This document shows, piece after piece, positions 24,201 to 34,915 of a DNA stretch of 64,000 nt; the first letter of the stretch is position 1; each line of letters opens with the position of its first letter. Under the pieces are notes generated by a model. That model searched no databases. It was given only the letters and a program-made list of their open reading frames with translations, and was not told the origin of the DNA. The translations under genes were made by a program, and so were the position numbers. The DNA comes from Isoetes taiwanensis (lineage: Eukaryota; Streptophyta; Lycopodiopsida; Isoetales; Isoetaceae). The stretch covers positions 810,187 to 874,186 of the forward strand of contig JAJEKV010000110.1 of NCBI GenBank assembly GCA_021234155.1, written 5' to 3'.

Positions 24201-26193
24201 TATGTACGCCGATGTTTTTGGGAATCTAACATGCAAAGAGTAAAGTTTGTGTCAGAGAACTTACTTGTGCAATTCCTTTGACATTTTTTCTAGGCTAAAC
24301 TCCTTATCAACAACTTTTTGGAGAAGCTGCTCCAGAAGCTCCGTGTCGGAGAAGCCCTGCATTTCCCTCCAGACGGTAATGGTCATTTCTTTTTTGGGCA
24401 CGTCCGAGGTTTTTTTCTTGGCTGTCTCCTTGCCCTTGCTCTTTAACTCCCCTCGCTCGAACATTGTAAATATCTCGTCCTGGAGTTCCCAAATCTGTTC
24501 AAGAAGATTTCACGTCAAATAGTTGGTTTGCTATTCTGGAATATATTTTGTGCTTACCTTGCCATCTCTAAAAGCTAACTGGAACCAGTTGTCGTGGCCA
24601 ATGAGAGACTGCCTTTTATTGGCCTCGTCATATTTCAGGCAGCATTCAATGGCACACGCCTCCTTAAGCTCCAAGGAAAACGTTGGCTTCTTAAGGTCCT
24701 CACCGTACTTTTCCTTGAAAATTACATACTCCCTGTGCATAAACCGGATCTTGTCGACAAAGCCCATCTTTAATTTGTACTCGTTGTCAGCATTGTGGGT
24801 GTTGGCAACGATTTTTGCTTCTTCATCTGTAAGACCACAGTAGACAGCGCAGAGGACAGAGAGGTACCTCGGGTTCTTCTTTTCTTTGTAAAGTTGCCTT
24901 CTTGCCTTGAAGCTATGATTCCCTCCCAAGACGTAGTGAGTGTAGGTGTCAGCGTTTTCTCTGTCATACTCACGGGGGTTGTGCCTTTGCTCCCCGTCAA
25001 CAAGGACAACTATTGGGGCCACATGAGCATTTGGATTGCTCCTTATTCTGTCTTTCAGGTTCCTCAAGTGATCGGCATAAATTTTGCGAACCTGAAGTGG
25101 CCTTTCACCAGCTTCATTTTTCGGAGGAAGCTTCATTGAAGTGGATCGGCAAATAAATGACACCTTGCACAAACTTGTGCGGGTTAATCTCTTCCATTTT
25201 TTCAGTTGTTTTATCAACTTTTTTTTCCTTAATAGCAACACTGTGTGCTTTACCCTTCCCCTTCTTCTTCTTAGGTTCCTCGGGGACTTCTGTGATTTCA
25301 AGCTGCTGTACTTTCCGCTTCTTTGGTTCTTTAGCAGCTATGGTTGCCCTTGGCCTGCTAAGTTTCTTTGGCCGCACAGGGGGTTCTTCCTCATCTTGTT
25401 CCTGGGAACCTCCATCTGATGACCTCCCTGAAGAACTAGCATCTGAGGGTGGTGATTGTGACCTTTCTCCATCTGAATGCTCGGACTCACTGACAGGAAA
25501 GTCCTCGCTTGTACTGGTACAAACCTGTCTAATTACTGAACACAGGCTTCTTTTTGTCGTAGTGTGAAAAGAATTTTATAAAGGCCTGTGGTTGCACAAT
25601 CGACAATTCTAAAAATGCGATGTCCACAACTATGAAGCCTTGGGAGGTCTTGAAGGATAGCCTCCCCACCTGACCACCTTGTCCGGCAACCTCGGAGACA
25701 TCTTTTATTGTCCCAAGGTTCACAAACTCGGAGTCGGTGTACCTTTTGTTACCAGCACTTTTACAGACGTACAAAAACGTCAGTGTGCTGTATTTTCCAT
25801 CTGCACCCCTGGTTACGAACCACTGCGTTTGAAAGTTTTCGTAAATAGCAGGTTCGTCCGTGTCAGCGGTGTACTTTTGTGGGTGTGGACGCTTAGGCTT
25901 CTGAGATTTCTTTGATGCCCTCTTGCTTCCTTCTTCCCTGCCACTGAAACGTTTAAAACAACAATATTAAGACAGAAATTTGAACGAAAACTGTATTCCA
26001 GAATAACATTTACTAATCTTGTGCCCTAAAGGCCAGAAAAAGACAGGAAAACAAGCAGAAATATAGTAACTCTAAGACAATTTCTTGTGCCTTAATTGGA
26101 CTCGAAATTGTTATTTTAACCTTTAAAGTGGTCTGTTTCAGCTAAAAAGTGTGTTATTTAAGTGCTAAAAAACAAGTGTTTCCAAAAAGACAA

Positions 26194-26305
26194 GCAAAGT
26201 GTATTCCGGAATACACTTTGCACTTCGCCAGTGAGCAAAGTGTATTCCGGAATACACTTTGCTCTTCGACAGATGGGCAAAGTGTATTCTGGAATACACT
26301 TTGCC
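26194..26305. repeat. Intron array of three 28-30-bp palindromes
   Basis: Three units with the arm GCAAAGTGTATTCC and its complement at 26194-26221, 26234-26261 and 26276-26305; the first two are perfect and the third has one central mismatch. They lie in intron 1 of the methyltransferase gene, about 60-175 bases from its start codon exon. Isolated copies of the core occur at 23076, 23117, 23874, 24532, 25993, 26561, 26613 and 26633. Confidence 0.9.
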
Positions 26306-26370
26306 CTACAAAAGCAAATCAGGAAACAAAAGAAAGACGTACTATGTACTTTATATGCTTACCTGTCCAT

Positions 26371-26705
26371 TGTCTTCGCTATGTAAATCGGAATACAGCA
26401 AATGTATATTGATCGGAAGGCGCTCGGGCTGGCGACTAAATCTCTGAAAGCGGAATACGCAACTGAGGCGCTCGATTTTCCTTTTTAAAGGTAGGCCACT
26501 GTCAGTTGTGTTTTTCTATGTAATGCGGAATACGTCTTGTCCAAACACTCTGGACAAGTGTATTCTGGAATAGCATCTTTGCACACACACAGCAAATGCT
26601 GCACACAAAATACTATTCCGGAATAGCATTTGTATTCTTGAATATCATTAGTCCAATCGACTTGTGAGTTAGTAACAAGCCCACAATTTTTTGCAGTTGT
26701 TTGAC
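26371..26705. promoter_or_regulatory. Divergent promoter region between the two transposon genes
   Basis: The 335 bases between the methyltransferase start (26370, leftward) and the first candidate start of the DUF7869-like gene (26706, rightward) carry three TATTC(C/T)(G/T)GAATA palindromes at 26561-26644 and GCGGAATACG half-site-like sequences at 26450 and 26525. By position it should hold both promoters; autoregulation through the palindromes is inference. No TATA box is singled out. Confidence 0.5.
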
Positions 26706-29700
26706 ATGGTTAACCGCTTCGTGAACAAACTTCCACCACCATTTGTTTGCCCAAGTACCTCTACCCGGATGGAACACAAGACGGAGATGCTTCTTCAACA
26801 CCTACCTCGACAAGGTCTTTGTTGCTTCTCAAGACACTCGAGTCCAAGAACTAGCGGTCGCCACCACCTTTCCAACCCTCTCCAAGTCCAGTAGGAAACC
26901 GGCTGTTGCACGTAGCAATCTTCCACCACCATTTGTACCATTCCCCGACACTACAATGGCTCGACCTCAAAGAAATTTTTTTGAACGGACTACCTCCGCC
27001 GTTTGTTGTTTCTCCATCTTCACTTACACATGCCAGAATACAAAGACGCTCAAGATTGCGAGATCCTCCATCGCTTCTCCCACCACGATTTCACTACAAA
27101 TGAAGACGCGACCAAAGATCTACACCTCTTCACACAAACGTGGTGACACATGGGTTTGCAGAATTTCACCGCTTTTAAGAGATATGTTTGAACGAACTCC
27201 CTGTGAAGATGCTACAACAACTTTCGATGGCACATCATATGGTGGCCCATCTCCTTCATTCAACACTGCACCTCCGCCTTATCCGGGTACAGCTTCACGT
27301 GGTTTGTTCTCCTCTACAAGCACACCACTAAGGGCAGAGGAGGTCACCCAGTAGAACTCTCTTGAGAATATGAAGACACCAACGGTGCAACGAGATTACA
27401 CATTCTCTAGCAGGTCCACCAAGAAATTCAAGGTGGATTTTGGTTTAAGAGCATGCTCCTCTCAGAAGAAGAAGAAACCTTATGGACGAGCATAAAATGA
27501 GAAGACTTTTAAGAAGTAAATGCTGCTCATTGGGTTGCATCAACAAATTTAACATGTCTAAATTACGAGCAATTAGAGACAACTACAGTTCAATGACATT
27601 GGCTGACCAGAATGCCTACTTGGCCTATCATGTAAGACCAGACCGCAACACCTTCTTGCACTACATTAACCGTCAAGAAGTTTGCCAGAAATGCTTTATG
27701 GTTGTTCACCGTTTAGGGTCCACTAGAATGTCTAGAATACACAAAAGACTGGACAAAAATCCAGCAATTGATGATCATTGTGGACCAAGAAGAGTTGTAA
27801 CCATGCATGCCCTTGTTGCTGTGTCATGGATGGAGAAATATTTTAGAGAAACATGTGAGAAGCTGCCTAACAGCAACATGTATCACTTAACTGATAACAT
27901 CACCAAAAAAGATGTTTTTAATGACTTGCACTCAGCTTCAGCATATCTCTTACTCACACTTCACTAGACTGTGGAAAAGTGAATTCGGTTTAGTGAAAAT
28001 TCCGAGGAGACATAGAATGTCTGTTTGCTCAAGGTGTCGTAATTAAAAAGTCAAAGAGAAACTGCAAAGAGAGAGGTCGAAAAGAAGTAAGCTCATGTTC
28101 TCCAATCTCTCACTTGTTTTAAAGAAAATGCTTTGACCTTATTTCTTCTCTGAGATATTGTGCAATGTAACCTTGCCGACATCGTGAACAACAAGCGGCA
28201 GAGAGAGAAGAAAGCTTGCCAAACACGAAAAAAAAGCTCTTGAACGTCCCACTGCAATATATATCCCTGTTGTGATTGATGGAATGGACCAAAAAAACTA
28301 CTCTACCACATTTCTTGAACATTCCTAAAGATGTGCGGAGGAATGTTTTGTTAAGGTCCACCTTGTAGGAGCTATGGTCTTCAAAGGAAGTCTAAAGTGC
28401 AAAGTATTTTTGACATATCCAAACTTGCATGGTGACCCGAACCTCACAATTACAATTCTTAACAAGGTCCTGTGCGAGCAAGAGCAATTACCACCAGTGC
28501 TTTACCTGCAACTTGACAATACTACAAGGGAGAACAAGAATCAAACACTCTTTGCATACTGTGCTATGTTAGTGGAGCTAGGGATCTTTAGAAAAGTGAA
28601 GCTCGGTTTCTTACTTGTAGGCCACACTCATGATCAGATTGACCAAATGTTCAGCAGATTTTCTGTGCGCCTTAGAAGGAAGAAGGCTTTCTCTCTTCCT
28701 ACACTAGTTCGAATTATTGAAGATTCTTACACTCCCACTCCATTGATCGATCTTCTTAAAGAGACTGCTGATTTCAGAGAGTTTATTTTCTCTCAACGTT
28801 CAGACAGAGAACAAGCTGTGAACAAGTTGAATGATCTCACCTTTCAACATCACATCAAGTTCTACTTGAAGGATGGCCAGAGTTTCTTACAGGGGAAGAA
28901 GTATACCACAACTAAGGACTGGAGTCCACTAGAGGGATTACGCTTCCTTAAATATATTCCAGACACTTCCTTCATAGAACGTGCTGAACAACTTCCTCTC
29001 AAAAATCCTAAGGAGTCCAAGCAGAAGAAAAGTACCCCAGAGTCATCCTTAAAAGCCATTGAAAATGGAATTTCCTCAGGCTTTAAGTACTTCTTAGAAG
29101 AAGATCGGATGTGGTGGAGTAATTTCTTTCTCTAAAGCAAAAATTGTTGTGAAAAATATAGCTCTAAGACAGGTTGCAAGAACCTTTTCGATGGCCTAAC
29201 ACCTACCATCAACCCCAAAGACCAAGCAGGTCCAAGCAATGCTACATTAGCACCGCAGAAGAAGAAGACGAGGATCGAGTCATGTACCTCGGACCAAGAC
29301 GCAGAATGAGCCTCAAGGTAATATCACGAAATTACCAAGGGTATGCTAATTGCTCTTCCAACCGAGGAGGATGACAAAGGTCGACGACCTTTCGGATAGC
29401 AAAAAGTGCTTGACACGGTCAAGGAGGAAGGCTTAGTCACTAAACTCAAGATTCATTGGCTTGCAACACGCTCAGAAAATGCTTTTGAAGGTAGATATAA
29501 GTTAGAAATGAGAAGCCAAGGAAAAGGGAGAAAGTCCAAGAAGGTGGGTTGTAGGGATGAGCTGATCCTTAATGACGTGACTATATTGTGCTATGATTTT
29601 AAATTGAAATCGACAATCGTCACGAGGAGGACTATCAATTTGCTTAAAAAAGCTTGTAATTACGAAGAAGAGGATGAAGAAGGTGGTGGCAATGCTACAC

Positions 29701-29840
29701 CATCTGTTGATAGTGATGAGGAAGATAACTCAAGCACTTCCTCTAGTGACAGTGAAAGAAGTGAAGGTGATGAGGATGGCATAAATGAATATGATGACGC
29801 CCCGGATCCCTCTCATCACTCCTCACACTTTTGTACATAA
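26706..29840 (+). pseudogene. DUF7869-like probable transposase, frameshifted
   Basis: N-terminal region with three NLPPPFV/GLPPPFV-like repeats (26725-27010), then at 27482-27965 a zinc-finger-like KCCSLGCINKF...CQKCFMVVHRLGSTRM. After a frame change come SVCSRCRN (about 28025) and VVIDGMDQKNYS (about 28270). The best segment, 28374-29135, reads VLYLQLDNTTRENKNQTLFA and GFLLVGHTHDQIDQMFSRFS. The trio IDGMDQ / LDNTTRENKN / VGHTHDQIDQ is the signature I associate with proteins listed as DUF7869, an RNase-H-like presumed transposase; the acidic residues are the likely metal ligands. A stop (TAA near 28041) and shifts near 27945 and 28240 break it. An acidic tail lies at 29406-29840. Frames between 29135 and 29406 are uncertain. 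Confidence 0.6.
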
Positions 29841-30150
29841 TCGAGTCTTAGAAAAAAGATCAGAATTTTGCATGTGAATATGAAGATTCTATCTTCAAAT
29901 TTTGAGAATACTACAGAGTTCGATTTGGACTAACTTCAATTTTTTGTTAAATATTTTATCCTCTGAAATTAGGGTTTCTCTCGTAAAATATACTTCAAGA
30001 ACATTCTATTTGCTAAGAAAAATGACACTTTAAAAAAGTCAATTCTTTCGTTGCACAAAAAAATTAGTCACTTTTGGGGGGGGTCAAAATAGAATTTCAT
30101 GCATCTTTTTTTTTTAACCTCGTTTTACCCCCTTTTTGTATTAAAAAAAA

Positions 30151-30220
30151 AAGGAATCTTTGAGGAATATTCCTTTCGCTCTCGTTTCGATGATTTGCTC
30201 CCGTTTAATACGCAATCTTG
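30151..30220 (-). repeat. Right terminal inverted repeat
   Basis: AAGGAATCTTTG, a CTCTCGTTT/CTCCCGTTT direct pair, and AATACGCAATCTTG. Read inverted it matches the left end at GATTGC, ATTAAACGGGAG and CAAAGATTCC. Confidence 0.7.
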
Positions 30221-31272
30221 TTGCAAATGCAAACTATTTTTTTATCCACGTGGCACACTTAGAAATCGTATTTAAGGGCAAGCACAAACTATATATTATC
30301 CACGACACCCTATATGGTGGGTCGACATATCAGCTCAATTATTTAACTATATTATATGGCCCAACAATGAGTAGACTCCTCTTATCACACCATATTCTCC
30401 CTCACCCCTACCTCTCCTTCCTAAAACGAGAGTAAAAGCCCCCTCTTCAAATAATAACAGTTCTTTATGTCTCCCTTCCATTTTCCATTTCTCAATTGAA
30501 TACATGTTTATAACTTTTGGGGTGTTCAACCCTCATTCAAAAACAACAAAAACAAAAAGCAATGGGATATCCTTAGTTCTCCACTATTTTGTATTATGCA
30601 TAAGTATCGTACATCATGTTACGATTTTGACCCAAATGGTTGTGTTTCCTTAATATATAAGTACCATATATCATGCTACCATTTCGACTCGGATGGCTCA
30701 TTATTATTTCTCATTGGAGGCCAACTTCAATCTTGCTTACAAAGACTTCAACCATTATATTCTAAGTCCATTTATTACGTTCTCCTTGGACATTTTTGTG
30801 CTTATTATGTGATTGATAATCCAAGCCAAACAACATTGATTGAATAGATTGGAATCACAATAAGATCATCACATTTTTTCATCATCTCAAATATTTTGAA
30901 TGTGTTTAAAGCAATCGTGCATTTTGAAAGTCATTGCTTTACATAATGAATCAAGGGTCACCAATGGGATAAGATTCAATACTTGAAGATGCAAAAGAAA
31001 AAAATCAACAGGCTACTCTACGTAAATATTCAATAAAACTTTTGAGTCATGATGCACAAACAACATAAACATTCTATCAACTTATCAATGCAAATGGTCA
31101 GTCATAACGTGCTATAACATATGTACAGTTCAAATTCTATTAATTTTATGATTTCCTACACTTTTGCTCCTCCACCCTCAAAAAAAAAAAAAGAAAAAAA
31201 AAGGAAAAGCAAAAAAAGTCGAATCTTCTAGCCAACAATCAACCAATCACTCCTCTTCAGATTGTTACTAAA
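30221..31272. other. AT-rich noncoding stretch
   Basis: No gene or clear repeat. Poly(A)-like runs at 31180-31215. May belong to the Helitron whose 3' end follows. Confidence 0.45.
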
Positions 31273-31300
31273 GCCCGGCAATGCCGGGCACCATACCTAG
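31273..31300 (+). mobile_element. Helitron-type 3' terminus
   Basis: GCCCGGC AAT GCCGGGC, then CACCATAC and CTAG. The next base is A rather than the usual T. The 5' end was not found. Confidence 0.6.
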
Positions 31301-31306
31301 AAGCAT

Positions 31307-31537
31307 TTAGATCACCTTTTGTCCCTTTGAGATTTCCTGGGCTTTCTTCCCAGTAGTGGGTACCTTGCCAACGAGGTAACGTTCAAATTTCACAGCTGCC
31401 TTTGGTAGGAGATCTCCTTCAGATCCGTTTGCCAAGTCCTCTAGTTGAACAAGAACTCTATCTGTCTGAGGGACTATCTTTCCAATGTCCACATTTTTGG
31501 CAAATGCATGAAAGCCTTTCCTAGTTTTCATGTGCAT
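31307..31537 (-). pseudogene. Chloroplast Cpn10 (GroES-type co-chaperonin) exon fragment
   Basis: Minus-strand frame: IVPQTDRVLVQLEDLANGSE, then GDLLPKAAVKFERYLVGKVP, then a candidate GT donor after KGQK. The pattern DRVLV-E-...LLP-SAVKFERYL-G is that of chloroplast Cpn10 co-chaperonins, which cap Cpn60 in folding of imported proteins. Only one exon is visible; no partner exons were found nearby and it directly abuts the Helitron end at 31300, so I read it as a gene fragment. Confidence 0.65.
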
Positions 31538-31559
31538 TTAAGATTACCCTTAGAGCACA

Positions 31560-31880
31560 GACTAATGGTAAGCCTGACTTGGATCGACGAAGCCCTACGG
31601 GAGGCGAGACGCAAGGTTCCTAAGGCTATAGTGCCAAGGCGAGACGCAGAGTTCCATTTGGATTTTATTCTATTTGACCCTTCTCGCTAGAACGCACCAT
31701 AGCCGTTGGTTTCATGTTCCTTCCATTTAGCTAAATTGGCTAAATGCGGAACGAGAATTTAACGAGACGCAGAGTTCCTTCTAGGTTTTTATTCCATTTG
31801 GCCTTCAGAACATACGTCTAGGCGAGAAGGTAGAACGCACATAGCCATTGCGAGAACGCATATAGCCATTGCCTTTGCCA
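31560..31880. repeat. Degenerate tandem repeats with GCGAGACGCAGAGTTCC
   Basis: GGCGAGACGCAAGGTTCC, GGCGAGACGCAGAGTTCC and AACGAGACGCAGAGTTCC at about 31600-31770, then GAACGCA(C/T)ATAGCCATTGC repeats at 31833-31872. No coding potential. Confidence 0.6.
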
Positions 31881-32050
31881 TTTTGAAAAGTGTACAATGT
31901 ATTATTTCCCAGGTATGTGATATTTTTCATAGAGACTCATTTATCTGACATGTCATGACCCCTTCTCATTGGATTAAAGTCGTCTTTTTCCAACAAATGA
32001 CAAATGCTAGTTTCTTTTCCAACAAATGACAAATGCTAATTTCTAATATG

Positions 32051-32153
32051 TATAGGGGAATGGCGTTTGGATGCCATTCCCTGTTTATCCGGTGTCTGCT
32101 GGGAGCAGCCCACCGATAACAGGGAATGGCAGACCAAATGCCAACCCCTACAA
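32051..32153. mobile_element. Small foldback element
   Basis: AGGGGAATGGCGTTTGGATG at 32053 is complementary to the GGCA..CCAAATGCCAACCCCT arm ending at about 32150. The layout and the adjoining CTACAATAAAGAAGTTTGGG resemble the foldbacks at 48360-49110. Confidence 0.65.
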
Positions 32154-32689
32154 TAAAGAAGTTTGGGGGGGGGGTTTAGGCACAAATTTGGCAAGTCTAG
32201 ACAGAGATCTAACAGATTTAGGCACAGATTCATGAGTTTTAGCAGAGAATCGGTAGGTTTGAGCACACAGGTATAAGCACATATGAGCATAACGAAGGTA
32301 GGTTTGAGCACAGATTCTGTATAAGGAAAGATGATTTGCTGCATTTTTACAGAGATCTATTGTCAGTTCTTCTAATGTTTTCCACACTTGATTCGGCTGC
32401 ACAGATCTTCAGTTGATTCGGTTGCCAATTGATTCATTTGCATGAATCTTCTGTCATTTTTGCACAATTGAGCGAGCTACACATATTAACTTCACACTTT
32501 ATCTCCTGATGTGTCGGTGGCTCAACTCATAGAACGAGTGTTGATCCTCTATGGAAACATTTCTTGTTGTACCACTGTATGTTCTAGCTCTTAATGCTAT
32601 AACCAATGGCATTACTAAGATATGTGTAACAACGGCCCATTCTTCGTGATTTGCCCCTCTCTTTGCTCAATATCGTAAGTCTTACCAGC

Positions 32690-33324
32690 AGGCTTTCACA
32701 GTTGCGTTTGCTGCAAATCCTAGCTCTGCTTCTTCTTCAATGGATGTCTCTCGTCCCCTTGTGACTTCCTCTACATCTATTCTAGCCATTGATCCCATGC
32801 CTCTGCTACTGGATCAATAGAGGCAAAGGCTGGATGAGATTTAGAGGTCGCAAGAGCAAGTTGAAGAGGCTTGTGGGCAGTACATGGACATTGATCATCA
32901 TGGTGCCCACCCTCTATCCAAACATCCACCTGCTCTTTGTCAACTGCAAAAGTCAGCTCTAAGGGTTCTAACACCTCTGCATCTCCGCTCTCCTCAACAC
33001 TTGCTCTTTGTGATTTTGCTCCTTCTGCTGCATATGTTCGCTTTGCTCCACTTAATGGGGTGATGTGACTGAAGATAATTTGCCGCAGGCCCATGGTACA
33101 TCTTCAAACTCTCATGAAATTCTAGTAGTCACATCTGATTTGACTCCGTTACAAGTCAAATGTAGTTAGATCCTTAAGCGGAGCTGTATCACCTTTTATT
33201 TATCTAGTATAAAGTAAGTACATTGTGCTGCAGGCTCGTGTTCCAGTAGCACCCTCTTGTGCTTACATAATTAGATGATAAATATTCATTTTGTACTTAT
33301 TGAGTAATAAACTTTTTGTTCGTC

Positions 33325-33356
<32 letters not shown>
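32690..33356 (+). mobile_element. Unidentified retroposed sequence with poly(A) tail
   Basis: A sequence without stable frame ends in about 28 A residues at 33327-33355 after GTTCGTCCTTAAA. The ending resembles the CCTTAAAA end of the LINE at 8030, so it may be a LINE 3' end. The 5' boundary is unknown. Confidence 0.4.
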
Positions 33357-33358
<2 letters not shown>

Positions 33359-34915
33359 AGCAGAGTAGTCAAGGTAAGAGACAAACACGACTCAACCAAC
33401 TACAGGACAATCATGATCAGTTCACTATTTGGAAAACTAATGGCCAGCATCCTTGAACAGCAATTGATGATGTGGGTAGAGGAGGCAGAAGTGAGAGTGC
33501 TCATACAGGCAAGATTTAGGCCCTGACACTCCATCATTGACCACATATTCATGCTGTAGACCTTGGTTGAGGATAGCAGGAACTACAACGAGGATCTCTG
33601 CTGTTGCTTTATCGACTTTGCAAAGGCCTTTGACACTATGCCTAGAGAAAAGTTGTGGGAAAGACTAAGACAGTTGGAAGCCCCTAAAGTCCTGAAAAAT
33701 GCAATATACAGACTCTATGAGACATGCTTCAGTCGACTGACACCGATAGGACAATCTGGCAATAGAAGGATGCCCCCTCTCTCCAACATTATTTGGCCTC
33801 TACATTGACCAATTGGAGGGGTGGCTTGCCGACTACAGGGGTGACGGAGCTCGGCTTATGCACCAAATCATTAGGCAGCCCATATACGCAGATGATGTGG
33901 ACCTCCTAGCCCACACCTCATGATGCCATGCAGCACCACCCATATGCCCTGGATAGTTTCTGTCGGGCCACTGGAATGAGGGTCATTTCGGCCAAGGCTA
34001 AGGTCTTGCTTCTCTCATCTTCGCGCCAGCCAAGGCTTCACTCCTTCACTTATCAGGTGGAAAATATGGAGGGTGGCGCACATTTTCAAGTACCTAGGCA
34101 TAGAGTTCCTCACTTATCGCATACTGGGGCACTTCCATTCAATTACGGGTGACCGCGGATTGGAAGACACTTTATGCAATCCAGAAGTATGACTGGCCCC
34201 ATCTGTCCCACTTATTAAAGATTCTAGTAGAACCTGTTCTTTTATATGGGGTCGAAGTCTGGGGTCTGGTCATATCCTCGACCACGTAGAATGAATTGGA
34301 GCAGGTACAGAAAGCCTTTTTGGCACGGGGGCTTGGGGTGAAATCCACAGTTCCATATCAGATCCTTCTGCAAGAGACATGTTTCTTGCCTCATCAGCGG
34401 GCCATACTTGACTGCCACATTATTTACTTCTAGAAAGTAGCCGGTATGGGCAATGAACGTCTCCCCAACTTGGCTTATACTGTGGCCATGGTTCGTAGCA
34501 CCTTATGTGTTGGCAACATGGTGCTATTGAAGATGAAAGCCACACTTTGCAGCATTGTCTGGCATTTAGTCACATCGCGCCAACTACGTTGAGTTGATCT
34601 TGCCTAACCAGCAGCTGCATGCACTGTTGGATACACCGTCAGTGGGCTCTAGGATCTTATCTCCGAGACATCATGGATACCCACACTCAATTATGTCTTC
34701 GGACGATGCATTGAGATACATCATAATGTACCATTGTCATATATCATTGTACAATCAGCATACCTATTACTGCCAGGGTTTTTCCCTTGGAAACCCTCCA
34801 AGGAGGGGGGGGGGTTTCTAATCCTGGCAGTAATACGCTTGCTGTATTCCTTGATTGGGTCCCATAGGCCATTTAGTCTCTATGGACGATAAAAATCAAT
34901 TCAGCTCAATTCAAT
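33357..34915 (+). mobile_element. LINE B copy 2: reverse transcriptase and 3' UTR, decayed
   Basis: Plus strand: LFGKLMASILEQQLMMW, then CCFIDFAKAFDTMPREKLWE at 33600 (RT motif with the first catalytic Asp), LYETCFSRLTPIGQSG, CRATGMRVISAKAKVLLLSS at 33960, and LGSYLRDIMDTHTQL near 34660. It is colinear with the 62.4-64 kb copy but has many stops and shifts; the YADD region reads as YTQMM in the shifted frame. The 3' UTR hairpin is at 34765-34835. It ends near GACGATAAAAATCAATTCAG followed by CAATT-type repeats. Confidence 0.8.

Larger units (their letters stand above)
22335..26370 (-). pseudogene. ParB-like domain plus beta-class DNA methyltransferase gene, 7 exons, damaged
   Basis: Exons (minus): 26370-26363, 25943-25537, 25472-24558, 24494-24265, 23789-23651, 23579-23137, 23006 to about 22335; GT-AG introns, phases consistent. 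N-terminus MDSGREEGSKRASKKSQKPK, then a basic/acidic linker. Exon 3 holds a ParB-like domain: ERPLQVRKIYADHLRNLKDR, APIVVLVDGEQ, YVLGGNHSFKARRQLY. Exon 5 has TCQTC. Exons 6-7 hold an N6-adenine/N4-cytosine methyltransferase: motif IV VIADLPYGFKL, then KPQKLINHLLDMFSRP and motif I DWVLDAFSGS, GRN, VVAVDIDKE. Motif IV before motif I defines the beta class. The C-tail is acidic. Lesions: a one-base shift near 25120, TGA at 22739-22741 directly before motif I, and two or more shifts at 22620-22690. Expected role: DNA methylation at sites chosen by the protein; target unknown. Confidence 0.75.
21986..30220. mobile_element. TIR DNA transposon with ParB/DNA-methyltransferase gene and DUF7869-like gene
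   Basis: Bounded by related inverted ends, GATTGCNNATTAAACGGGAG at 21989-22008 and, inverted, at 30198-30217, followed inward on both sides by CAAAGATTCC (22028 and about 30163). Inside are two divergent genes: a leftward ParB-like/DNA methyltransferase (22335-26370) and a rightward DUF7869-like probable transposase (26706-29840). About 17 palindromes TATTCCGGAATA (or one-base variants) lie between 23076 and 26644. No convincing target-site duplication was seen outside the ends. Both genes have stops or frameshifts, so this copy is probably non-autonomous now. I do not recognise a named superfamily with this gene pair. Confidence 0.7.

Noticed and set aside
22335-26370. Bacterial or phage contamination as the source of the ParB-like/methylase gene
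   Set aside because: Six GT-AG introns with consistent phases restore the frame between domains, and the flanks are plant-type repeats inside the same TIR-bounded element.
26743-27354. Separate secreted or structural proline/threonine-rich protein
   Set aside because: Two frames both carry LPPPFV repeats and break into each other; best read as the decayed N-terminal part of the DUF7869-like gene.
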